Source: RGIG995 sp045635765 | GTDB taxonomy: Bacteria > Bacillota > Clostridia > Oscillospirales > UBA644 | NCBI GenBank assembly: GCA_045635765.1 | Contig: JAZTWH010000034.1 | Location: 1 to 22,497, forward strand | Reading direction: 5' to 3' | DNA: 22,497 nucleotides | Notes under the pieces: model-generated | What the model was told of the DNA's origin: nothing | Seen by the model: only the letters and a program-made list of their open reading frames with translations | Databases searched by the model: none | In this document: in pieces, positions 1 through 7,473 of the stretch | Layout: each line of letters starts with the position of its first letter | How positions within the stretch are numbered: position 1 is the first letter of the stretch | Position numbers and translations under genes: made by a program

Positions 1-240
1 CACTCGGCATTGCCCCTCGGCATTATCCTCGGCATTGTCACTCGGCGTTGCCCCTCGGCATTATTCTCGGCATTGTCACTCGGCATTATCCTCGGCATTG
101 TCACTCGGCGTTGCCCCTCGGCGTTGCCCCTCGGCGTTGCCTCCCCGGGAATTGCCTCGGGAATTGCCTCGGGGATTTTGTTTTCGGGAATTTCCTCGGG
201 AATTTTCTTCTTGGGGATTGCCCCGGGAATTTCCGCCGAA
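1..240. repeat. Degenerate 12/13-bp tandem repeat array upstream of clpX
   Basis: About a dozen head-to-tail units of the form CTCGGCATTGTCA, CTCGGCATTATC or CTCGGCGTTGCCC run from the window edge to about 145. They then drift into CTCGGGAATTGC-type units to about 240. Unit lengths alternate between 12 and 13 bp, so no reading frame is preserved, and several frames are open simply because the unit lacks stop codons. I therefore treat it as non-coding. The array is cut by the window edge, so its full length and the upstream gene (clpP would be expected in Clostridia) are not visible. An 8-bp inverted repeat (AATTGCCC/GGGCAATT, 239-256) closes the array just before the clpX ribosome binding site. 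Confidence 0.85.
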
Positions 241-288
241 TTGCCCTTGGGCAATTTGTAAAAACTCTTTCATCCGAAAGGAACCCTC

Positions 289-1542
289 ATGGCCAATCAA
301 CAAAACGACCTGCGAACCTGCTCCTTCTGCGGGCAACCCTGCACGGGAGAGAAGATGTTCATTGCCGGAATTGAACCGGATACCTATATTTGCAACGATT
401 GTGTGGATGCCTGCGTGGAATATCTCCAGGCTCTCACGGAGAAAAAGCAGAAGAAAAAGGACGATAAACTTCGGCTGACCATGAAGTCGCCGGCGGAGAT
501 CAAAGCGTCCTTGGACGAATACGTTATCGGCCAGGACGATGCAAAGATTGCCCTGTCGGTGGCGGACTACAACCACTACAAACGAATCCTGAATCAGGAC
601 AACAACGCCGACGTGGAGCTGGCCAAGAGCAACGTATTGCTGTTGGGGCCCACCGGCTCCGGGAAGACCCTGTTGGCCCAGGTGTTGGCAAAGACCCTGA
701 ACGTGCCCTTTGCCATTGCCGACGCCACCACCCTGACCGAAGCGGGCTACGTGGGTGAGGACGTTGAAAATATTCTGCTCCGGCTCATTCAGGCCGCGGA
801 TTTTGACGTAAAAGCCGCCGAACGAGGGATCATTTATATCGACGAGATCGACAAGATCTCCCGCCGGTCCGAAAATCCCTCCATTACCCGGGACGTTTCC
901 GGGGAAGGGGTTCAGCAGGCCTTGTTGAAGATTCTGGAGGGAACCGTCTCCAACGTTCCCCCCAACGGTGGTCGAAAGCATCCCAATCAGCAGTTCATTC
1001 CCATCGACACCAAAAACATCCTCTTCCTCTGCGGAGGTGCCTTTGCCGGGCTGGAGGACGTCATTCGGAAACGGACCCGAAAGAGTGCCATTGGCTTTAA
1101 CTCTGACGTTGCGGGCAAAAACGATAGCGACGTCGGTGCTCTGCTGAAGCAGTGCGAAGCCCACGATCTGGTCAAATTCGGACTGATTCCCGAATTGGTG
1201 GGACGCCTTCCAGTGATCGTCAACGTAGAGCCCCTAAACAAAGAGGCCCTCATCCGCATTATGACTGAGCCGAAAAACTGTCTGACCAAGCAATATCGGG
1301 AGCTGTTCCGTCTCGACGGCGTTGAGCTGGAATTCACCGACGGTGCCATTGAAGCCATCGCCGATCAGGCACTGGAGCACAAGACCGGTGCCCGGGGTCT
1401 GCGGGCCATTGCCGAAAAGGTCATGACCAAGATCATGTACCTGACTCCCTCCGACAAGACCATTGTTTCGGTCACTGTGGATGAAGACTGCATCCGGGGC
1501 ATCGGCGAAGCCCACTTTACCCGAAAAGAAACCGAACAATAA
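289..1542 (+). CDS. clpX: ATP-dependent Clp protease ATP-binding subunit ClpX
   Basis: AAA+ unfoldase that recognises tagged or misfolded proteins, unfolds them and feeds them into the ClpP chamber in the cytoplasm. At 417 aa it has the usual ClpX length. Visible features in order are the N-terminal C4 zinc-binding domain (Cys11, Cys14, Cys35, Cys38), Walker A GPTGSGKT (120-127), the GYVG pore loop (153-156), Walker B IIYIDEID with D185/E186, and the IGF loop (268-270) that docks onto ClpP. The ATG is preceded by AAAGGAA at 277-283, about 5 nt away. It is followed by lon after 101 nt, the usual clpX-lon arrangement. No clpP is visible because the window starts in the repeat array just upstream. 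I saw no CtsR or CIRCE operator in the visible upstream sequence. The identification is near certain. Confidence 0.98.
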   Translation: MANQQNDLRTCSFCGQPCTGEKMFIAGIEPDTYICNDCVDACVEYLQALTEKKQKKKDDKLRLTMKSPAEIKASLDEYVIGQDDAKIALSVADYNHYKRILNQDNNADVELAKSNVLLLGPTGSGKTLLAQVLAKTLNVPFAIADATTLTEAGYVGEDVENILLRLIQAADFDVKAAERGIIYIDEIDKISRRSENPSITRDVSGEGVQQALLKILEGTVSNVPPNGGRKHPNQQFIPIDTKNILFLCGGAFAGLEDVIRKRTRKSAIGFNSDVAGKNDSDVGALLKQCEAHDLVKFGLIPELVGRLPVIVNVEPLNKEALIRIMTEPKNCLTKQYRELFRLDGVELEFTDGAIEAIADQALEHKTGARGLRAIAEKVMTKIMYLTPSDKTIVSVTVDEDCIRGIGEAHFTRKETEQ

Positions 1543-1643
1543 TCCTACCGACTCGGACTGCTTTCCCGCAGTTCGAGCCGTTGCAGTTTCTCCCACGGGA
1601 GAAAAACACACAAAACAACGAAAAATCGAAGGAATTTAACACT

Positions 1644-3986
1644 ATGCTCGATACTTCCCCGGTCTTTGAACAGAAGATCCGAACCCTCCCCCTGCTTCCT
1701 CTGAGAAACCTGGCGGCCCTGCCCAAGCAGACCATTCATCTGGACGTGGCACGGAAGCTTTCCGCCGCCGCCGTCAGTGCCGCTTTGGCCTCAGACCGAT
1801 ACATATTTCTTGCCGCACAAATGGATATTACCGAAGAAGAACCCCGCCCCGAGGGCATTTTTTCCTGGGGCACCGTTGCAAAGGTCAAGCAGATGATGAA
1901 GACCCAGGGGGGCGACCTTCGGGTGATGCTGGACGTGCTTTGCCGTGCCCAGGCCATTACCGTCCCTTACAAAGAAAACGGGTATTATAACGTTACCGTT
2001 TCTCTCATTCCCGAGCAGGCGGCCCCCATTTCCGCTTCCCTGGAACGGGAGGCTCTGGCCCGACAGGCTCAGGCTCTTTACGGAGAGCTGTCCCAATACG
2101 TTGAAAACATTTCCCAGCAACAGATCATGGAAGTTCTTTCCATGGAGGACCTGGGATTTTTAGCCGACTATATTACCCAAAATCTGTTTCTGAAATATCA
2201 GGACAAGCAACGGATTCTGGAGACCCTGGACCCCGAGGAGCGAATGGGTGAACTGTTGCAGATCCTGGAACGGGAGGTTGGCATCGCCGATTTGGAAAGT
2301 CAGATTGCCGACCGCACCAAGGAACGGATTTCAAAGAATCAGCGGGATTTCTATATCCGGGAGCAGATTCACGCCCTGGAAGAGGAATTGGGAGAATTCG
2401 ACCCCGATGATGAAATTGCCGTTTATACGGATAAGATCAACAAATCCGACCTGCCCGAAGACGTAAAAAAGAAGCTTCTCAAGGAAGTGGAACGTCTCTC
2501 CAAAATGCCCATTGGAGCCCAGGAAGCCGGAGTTTCCCGCATTTATCTTGACACCTGCCTGGACCTCCCTTGGGGGAAATTTACCCGGGAGGAAGTGGAA
2601 ATTTCCGAGGCCCGCCGCATCCTGGAGGAAGATCATTACGGCCTGTCCAAGGTGAAGGAACGGATTTTGGAGACCTTGGTAGTCCTGAAAAAAATGCCCC
2701 AATACAACGGACAGATTCTGTGTCTGGTGGGTCCTCCGGGGACGGGAAAGACCTCCGTGGCCCAATCCATTGCCCGGGCTACGGGACGGAAATTTGCCCG
2801 CGTTTCCCTGGGAGGCGTCCACGACGAAGCAGAGATCCGAGGTCACCGAAGAACCTACGTGGCATCCATGCCCGGGAAAATTATCGAAGCCGTCCGGGAA
2901 GCCGGCTCTCTGAACCCCGTGATCCTGTTGGATGAGGTGGACAAAATCGGCAGTGATTACAAGGGTGACCCCGCTTCCGCTTTGCTGGAGGTCCTGGACC
3001 CTGAGCAAAACAAGACCTTCAAGGATCATTTCCTGGATCTTCCCTTTGATCTTTCCAACGTATTGTTTATTCTTACCGCAAATACGGAGGACACCATGCC
3101 CCGTCCCCTGCTGGACCGGACGGAGGTCATTGAGCTTTCTTCCTACACTCAAGAAGAAAAGCTCCACATTGCCAAAGAACATCTCATCCCCAAGCAGTTA
3201 AAGAAGCACGGACTGTTGGCAAAGGAATGTAAATTCACCGACGCCGGGCTGAACGACCTGATCCGCAGTTATACCCGGGAGGCCGGGGTCCGGGTCCTGG
3301 AAAGAACCGTTGCGTCCCTTTGCCGGAAGGCCCTGAAATACCTGGCAGAGCATCCGCAAGAAACCAAGATCACCTTCAAGCCGGCCAATTTGGAAGAATT
3401 TCTGGGGCCCCGAAAATTCCGGGATGATCCCCTGTCCCAAAAGGACCAAGTGGGCACGGTCACCGGCCTTGCCTACACCGCCGTGGGTGGCGAGGTCATG
3501 CCCGTGGAAGCCTCCGTCATGGACGGAACGGGAAAAATTCAGCTGACCGGGTCTCTGGGAGACGTGATGAAGGAATCGGCCAACGCCGCCATCAGCTACA
3601 TCCGGTCCAAGGCATCCCAGCTGGGCATCGACGGAGATTTCTATAAAAATAAGGACATTCACATCCACGTTCCCGAAGGTGCCGTCCCCAAGGACGGGCC
3701 CTCCGCCGGCGTTACCATGACCACGGCACTGGTCAGCGAGCTGACCGGGAGAAAGGTGGATCACACCGTAGCCATGACCGGCGAAATCACCCTGAGAGGC
3801 CGGGTCCTCCCCATCGGCGGATTAAAGGAAAAAACCATGGCCGCTTACAAAGCCGGAATCAAAAAGGTGGTCTTACCCGCCGCAAACCTCCCCGACCTGG
3901 AGGAGATCGATCCGGTGGTCAAGGAGCATTTGGAATTCATTCCCGCCGAACAGGTGGAAACGGTCCTGAAAACCGCCCTGCTTTAA
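1644..3986 (+). CDS. lon: ATP-dependent protease Lon (LonA type)
   Basis: Cytoplasmic AAA+ serine protease that degrades damaged and regulatory proteins. The 780-aa product has an N-terminal substrate-binding LAN domain and helical region (about 1-330), Walker A GPPGTGKT (363-370), Walker B with D430/E431, and a C-terminal protease domain. The catalytic Ser687 lies in PKDGPSAG and Lys730 in GGLKEK, giving the Ser-Lys dyad of LonA. An in-frame start exists 63 nt upstream, but the ATG at 1644 has GAAGGA at 1628-1633 and begins at the normal Lon N-terminus, so I chose it. The gap after clpX contains a weak 7-bp hairpin (1587-1604) with no T-tract, so co-transcription with clpX is likely. engB follows after 23 nt. 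All key residues are present. Confidence 0.97.
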   Translation: MLDTSPVFEQKIRTLPLLPLRNLAALPKQTIHLDVARKLSAAAVSAALASDRYIFLAAQMDITEEEPRPEGIFSWGTVAKVKQMMKTQGGDLRVMLDVLCRAQAITVPYKENGYYNVTVSLIPEQAAPISASLEREALARQAQALYGELSQYVENISQQQIMEVLSMEDLGFLADYITQNLFLKYQDKQRILETLDPEERMGELLQILEREVGIADLESQIADRTKERISKNQRDFYIREQIHALEEELGEFDPDDEIAVYTDKINKSDLPEDVKKKLLKEVERLSKMPIGAQEAGVSRIYLDTCLDLPWGKFTREEVEISEARRILEEDHYGLSKVKERILETLVVLKKMPQYNGQILCLVGPPGTGKTSVAQSIARATGRKFARVSLGGVHDEAEIRGHRRTYVASMPGKIIEAVREAGSLNPVILLDEVDKIGSDYKGDPASALLEVLDPEQNKTFKDHFLDLPFDLSNVLFILTANTEDTMPRPLLDRTEVIELSSYTQEEKLHIAKEHLIPKQLKKHGLLAKECKFTDAGLNDLIRSYTREAGVRVLERTVASLCRKALKYLAEHPQETKITFKPANLEEFLGPRKFRDDPLSQKDQVGTVTGLAYTAVGGEVMPVEASVMDGTGKIQLTGSLGDVMKESANAAISYIRSKASQLGIDGDFYKNKDIHIHVPEGAVPKDGPSAGVTMTTALVSELTGRKVDHTVAMTGEITLRGRVLPIGGLKEKTMAAYKAGIKKVVLPAANLPDLEEIDPVVKEHLEFIPAEQVETVLKTALL

Positions 3987-4009
3987 CTTCGCGGAGTTAG
4001 GATAAAGTT

Positions 4010-4594
4010 ATGACGATCAACTTCAACAATGCCCAATTCGTGACCAGTTATTTCGACGGAAGGAAGATCGACCGTCCCAAGAAGCCGGAAATCGTTCTGG
4101 TGGGCCGGTCCAACGTCGGAAAATCCTCCCTCATCAATAAGCTTTTGAATCGCAAAAGTCTTGCCCGTGTCTCTTCGACTCCGGGCAAGACCATCTCCGT
4201 AAACTATTACAATATTGACGGGAAATTCGACTTAGTAGACCTGCCGGGCTACGGCTTTGCAAAACGGCCGAAAACCGAGCAGGCGGCTTGGGGAAAGCTT
4301 ACCGAAGGATATTTCAACGCCCAACGGGACATCCGCCTGATTCTGATGCTGGTGGACCTGAGGCATCCCCCGTCCAAGGACGACGAGGTCATGTTTGATT
4401 GGCTCATGCAGTCGGAAACCCTTTTCACCGTGGTAGCCACCAAGGCAGACAAGCTGAACAAAACCGACGCACAGAAAAACGCCGACGCTTTGTCTGCCCG
4501 CTTTGGCATCAACGTCATCCCCTTTTCGTCCCTGAACGGGACGGGGGGCGAAGAATTGCGGCAAATCATTACCGACTTGGTTCTTGCAGATTGA
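4010..4594 (+). CDS. engB: Ribosome biogenesis GTPase EngB (YihA/YsxC)
   Basis: TRAFAC-class GTPase needed for late assembly of the large ribosomal subunit. The 194-aa protein matches the family length. G motifs are in the normal order: G1 GRSNVGKS (32-39), a G2 Thr in SSTPGKT (55-61), G3 DLPG (77-80), G4 TKAD (144-147) and a G5-like SSLNG near the C-terminus. The ATG has AGGA at 3999-4002 with 7-nt spacing. The clpX-lon-engB order is common in Firmicutes, and the 23-nt gap to lon points to one operon. I see no hairpin-plus-T terminator after the stop; a 71-bp tandem repeat begins 16 nt downstream. Confidence 0.97.
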   Translation: MTINFNNAQFVTSYFDGRKIDRPKKPEIVLVGRSNVGKSSLINKLLNRKSLARVSSTPGKTISVNYYNIDGKFDLVDLPGYGFAKRPKTEQAAWGKLTEGYFNAQRDIRLILMLVDLRHPPSKDDEVMFDWLMQSETLFTVVATKADKLNKTDAQKNADALSARFGINVIPFSSLNGTGGEELRQIITDLVLAD

Positions 4595-4610
4595 CCAATA
4601 AAACCCAGAA

Positions 4611-4758
4611 GGGATGCTTCCCCTTGCGTCAATGCACTCTCCCATTGGGCCATCAAATTAACCTACAGGGAAAGATTCGAGGGGACGCTTCCCCTTGCGT
4701 CAATGCACTCTCCCGTTGGGCCATCGGATTGACCTACAGGGAAAGATACGAAGGGATG
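4611..4758. repeat. 71-bp tandem direct repeat (two copies plus start of a third)
   Basis: Copy 1 (4611-4681) and copy 2 (4682-4752) align without gaps over most of their length and differ at only a few positions. A shared core is TTGCGTCAATGCACTCTCCC. A third copy begins at 4753 with GGGATG and then merges into coding sequence. The period of 71 is not a multiple of three. Copy 2 contains the stop codon and last few codons of the minus-strand oxidoreductase, so the repeat probably arose by duplication of that gene's 3' end and flank. The region lies between two convergent genes. Confidence 0.9.
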
Positions 4759-5960
4759 TGGACCTCCTTGTCGCAAATCATCCGGCGGATCCAGGAGGAG
4801 CCCAGCAAGGCCCCCGCAATTCCGCTTTCGCCGAAGGCATAGAGATAATATAACCCCTTCCATTGGGCGTCTTGCCCCACGAAGGGCAACCCCTTGCGAG
4901 GCAACACCAGTCCTTGGGTGAAGCCGTATTCCTGCTTGACTCGAGGGATTCCAATAAACATTTCCTGCAACTCAGTTAAGAGATTTTTGTATTTTACCCG
5001 GCAAAGGGAGTTGGCGTCCAGCTTTCCCAGCCGTCCTTCGGGCGTAAGGGCCGAGGTGGCCTGACCGGAAAAGAGAATCCGTCCGTCAGGGGTGGTACGA
5101 AGGTAGGATAATTCGTCGTGATTTTTAATCAGGCAACCCTCCGGCCATCCCCGAAACACCGAGATGGGCTCGGTTACCACCGAAAACACCGTGACCCGTT
5201 GTCCCAATTGGGGGCGTTTGTACAACACCTCTCCGCCCCGGGCGTCGATGACGGTCTTTGCCTTGATCTTTTTTCCGGAGCATCGGCAAAGGAATCCGTC
5301 CCCGGCCCGGGCCTCGATGACCTCCACCCGACTTCCCTCAAAAACGGTGCCTCCGTGCAGGGTAGCCCAATCGGCCAGATCCCGACAGAATTTGACCACG
5401 TTCAATTCGGCTCCGCCGTCCTCCATCATCATTCCGCCGGCACAGGGGAAGGAGAAGGTCTCCCGGCACTCTTCTTCGGGAATCCAACGGCAGTTCAGTC
5501 CGATATGATGGCGGGCGTAATATTCTTCCCGCAAGACGGTTTTTTCCCGTTGGGATTCGGTATAATAAAACTGATCCCGGCGTTTGAAATCGCATTTACT
5601 CCCGGTGTCGGAAATAATTTTTTCCGCCTGCTCTACGGCCGCCGCCGCAAGTCGGTACCAGGCAGCGGCGTTTTCCCGCCCGATCAGCTCTGCCAACCGA
5701 AGCAGGTCCGGCCCTCCGTCGGCACTCATAATTCCCGGAGAAAACCGGCAGGCCCCGTCCCCCACCGTATTTGCGGTGACTACGGTGACTTTCCGCTCCG
5801 ATTTCAACATTTCATAGGCACATAACAGTCCGCTGAGCCCTGCCCCGATAATTAAGATTTCCGTCTCGAGGTCCTCTTTTACCGACGGATGGGAGGGCAA
5901 AAAATCCTCGGGAAGGAAAAAGGGCGATAGACCGCTTCCCCAAATCTGATTCTGTTTCAT
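4734..5960 (-). CDS. FAD-dependent oxidoreductase, DAO superfamily
   Basis: About 408 aa, likely a soluble FAD enzyme of the D-amino-acid oxidase (DAO) fold; the substrate cannot be told from sequence. After a 30-residue N-terminal arm there is a beta-alpha-beta nucleotide fold with IIGAGLSG (GxGxxG at 39-44). A second cofactor-side region follows (KTVIDARGGEV, mid-protein), and the C-terminus carries YAFGESGIAGALLG, in the place where DAO proteins contact FAD. The C-terminal Rieske domain of related Bacillus proteins (YhfW type) is absent. Two ATGs lie six bases apart. AGGGGG sits almost on the first (5966) but at about 8 nt from the second (5960), so I chose 5960. The last codons and stop lie inside a 71-bp repeat. 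The gene is divergent from the lipoprotein at 6034. Confidence 0.8.
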   Translation of the reverse strand: MKQNQIWGSGLSPFFLPEDFLPSHPSVKEDLETEILIIGAGLSGLLCAYEMLKSERKVTVVTANTVGDGACRFSPGIMSADGGPDLLRLAELIGRENAAAWYRLAAAAVEQAEKIISDTGSKCDFKRRDQFYYTESQREKTVLREEYYARHHIGLNCRWIPEEECRETFSFPCAGGMMMEDGGAELNVVKFCRDLADWATLHGGTVFEGSRVEVIEARAGDGFLCRCSGKKIKAKTVIDARGGEVLYKRPQLGQRVTVFSVVTEPISVFRGWPEGCLIKNHDELSYLRTTPDGRILFSGQATSALTPEGRLGKLDANSLCRVKYKNLLTELQEMFIGIPRVKQEYGFTQGLVLPRKGLPFVGQDAQWKGLYYLYAFGESGIAGALLGSSWIRRMICDKEVHIPSYLSL

Positions 5961-6033
5961 ACACATTCCCCCTCTTGTTTTTCAATCTCATTGTCACCCC
6001 ATCCGGAAGATTTTATTCAAAAAGGAGCACCCC

Positions 6034-6591
6034 ATGAAAAAAACAGCCCTCATATTGACCTTCTGCCTGTTGCTGGCGGGGTTGGCCGGGTGTCACGCGG
6101 GACGGACCAACTGGGCACCGGTGGAATTGGCCCGAAGAGATACGGCCACCGATGCACCGGTCCCCGGAGAACCCATCGCCGTAGCGATTTCCCTTCAGGC
6201 TCCTTTCGGGGGATTGGAGATGTTCTTTTCCCTGACCGGGGAATCTCCCTCGGCCCGGGTATCCGTCTACAAGGCGGAAAAAGATTATTCCACCACCCTC
6301 TCCGGGAAGCCGATCCGGGAGGAGACCTTCCCCGACCTGACGGAAACGCTGATGTGGCAATTCCGAACCTTGCCTGCGGGGGATTATCTGATCGTATTCT
6401 CCGACCTGAACAACGCCGCCTTGATTCGCTCCATCGTCCCCTCCGACGAGGCAAACGGCAAGGTTCTCTATTATCGGAACGGAGAAATCATGACCGACGG
6501 AACCTGTGCCATAACCATTCTCTGCATGAAGACCGACGATCATCCCCAGCCGGGCCTCACCACCTTTGCATACCCCGTGCCCGAAGAGTGA
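6034..6591 (+). CDS. Small predicted lipoprotein of unknown function
   Basis: 185-aa protein with a classic lipoprotein signal: Lys-Lys after Met, a hydrophobic stretch (5-18) and lipobox LAGC with Cys20 as the lipidated residue. The mature part (about 165 aa) should sit on the outer face of the membrane. It looks beta-rich with no recognised catalytic motif; phrases such as LPAGDYLIVFSD suggest a small beta-sandwich, but that is a guess. AAGGAG precedes the ATG by about 8 nt, which supports the start. The gene is divergent from the oxidoreductase with a 73-nt gap in which I found no convincing promoter. Its 3' end is duplicated downstream (see the repeat at 6548-6668). I do not recognise the family. 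Confidence 0.75.
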   Translation: MKKTALILTFCLLLAGLAGCHAGRTNWAPVELARRDTATDAPVPGEPIAVAISLQAPFGGLEMFFSLTGESPSARVSVYKAEKDYSTTLSGKPIREETFPDLTETLMWQFRTLPAGDYLIVFSDLNNAALIRSIVPSDEANGKVLYYRNGEIMTDGTCAITILCMKTDDHPQPGLTTFAYPVPEE

Positions 6592-6668
6592 AAAACCGAA
6601 TCAAAGCTATGATCATTACGAGCCGGGGGAATCTTTGCGTGCCCCGTGCCTCAAGAATAAAAAACACC
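6548..6668. repeat. Degenerate duplication of the lipoprotein gene's 3' end
   Basis: The last codons and stop of the lipoprotein (6548-6597) are echoed at 6621-6668. Both copies share TTTGC, CCCCGTGCC and AAGA followed by a stop and an A-run. Read in the matching frame, the first copy ends TFAYPVPEE-stop and the second IFACPVPQE-stop, so even the stop position is copied. There is a short deletion near the start of the second copy. The second copy lies just before the rlmB ribosome binding site and has no start codon of its own. Confidence 0.75.
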
Positions 6669-6684
6669 CAACGGAGAGCATCTT

Positions 6685-7473
6685 ATGAATTACCAAAAGC
6701 ACCGCAAACCTGATTTTAAATCACAGGAGTCCAACGAAAACGTGGTGACCGGCCGCAACCCCGTCATGGAGGTTTTGCGTTCCGGCCGCACGGTGGATAA
6801 AATTCTCGTTGCCAAAGGGGAACGGGAGGGGTCCATTTTGAAAATTCTTGCCCTGGCAAAGGAAAAGGGGATTCCCGTCCTGGATGCGGAACGGGCCCGG
6901 ATTGAAGCCTTATCCGGAACCGCCGGTCATCAGGGAGTGCTGGCCTTTGTCACGCCCTTTCAGTATTCCACCGTTGAAGAGATTCTGGCCGTGGCGAAGG
7001 AACGGGGAGAACCCCCTTGCATCGTCATTTTGGACGGGGTGACCGATCCCCACAACGGGGGTGCCATTCTGCGGACGGCCTGCTGTTGCGGAGCCCACGG
7101 AGTCATCATGCCCAAGCATAATTCCTGCGGCATGACTCCGACCTTGATCAAATCCGCCGCAGGAGCCACGGAATATATTAAGGTGGCCCGGGTGACCAAC
7201 ATCACCGATACGGTGGAGGAATTAAAGAAGCACAACGTCTGGATTTACGGAACCGACGGCAACGCCCCGGCGGATATTTATCACACCGACCTTACGGGGG
7301 CCTGTGCCTTCGTTTTGGGAGATGAGGGGAAAGGAATTTCCCGTCTGGTCCGGGAGCATTGCGACTTTTTGGTCAAGATCCCCATGAAGGGGCCCTTGAA
7401 TTCCCTGAACGTGTCGGTGGCCGGAGCCGTGATCCTTTACGAATCCCTTCGCCAAAAGGAGGCGAACCCATGA
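6685..7473 (+). CDS. rlmB: 23S rRNA 2'-O-methyltransferase RlmB (TrmH/SpoU family)
   Basis: SPOUT-class enzyme that transfers a methyl group from S-adenosylmethionine to the 2'-OH of a guanosine in the 23S rRNA P-loop (G2251 in E. coli). The 262-aa protein has an N-terminal substrate-binding domain, seen in the GRNPVMEVLRSG motif, and a C-terminal knotted SpoU domain. Motif 1 is DPHNGGAILRTA with N124 and R130, motif 2 GDEGKGIS from G212, and motif 3 NSLNVSVAGAVILYE near the end. GGAGA upstream supports the ATG. The stop overlaps the next start as ATGA, so translation is coupled to the membrane protein downstream. The family is certain; the exact site (RlmB rather than a close TrmH paralogue) is inferred. 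Confidence 0.92.
   Translation: MNYQKHRKPDFKSQESNENVVTGRNPVMEVLRSGRTVDKILVAKGEREGSILKILALAKEKGIPVLDAERARIEALSGTAGHQGVLAFVTPFQYSTVEEILAVAKERGEPPCIVILDGVTDPHNGGAILRTACCCGAHGVIMPKHNSCGMTPTLIKSAAGATEYIKVARVTNITDTVEELKKHNVWIYGTDGNAPADIYHTDLTGACAFVLGDEGKGISRLVREHCDFLVKIPMKGPLNSLNVSVAGAVILYESLRQKEANP

Noticed and set aside
10..478. Long open frames through the repeat array and into clpX (several frames)
   Set aside because: They are open only because the GC-rich repeat unit lacks stop codons; unit length alternates 12/13 bp so no protein period is kept, and clpX with all its motifs occupies the overlapping region.
1587..1604. Terminator between clpX and lon
   Set aside because: Only a 7-bp stem and followed by A-rich rather than T-rich sequence on the coding strand.
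4825..4838. 14-mer CTTTCGCCGAAGGC shared with the 50-bp repeat region (9966-9979)
   Set aside because: In the oxidoreductase it encodes AFGES, a motif under protein constraint; a single short palindrome-like match is most simply chance.
5961..6033. Promoter TTGTCA-17-TATTCA for the small lipoprotein
   Set aside because: The -10 matches only three of six positions and lies almost on the ribosome binding site.
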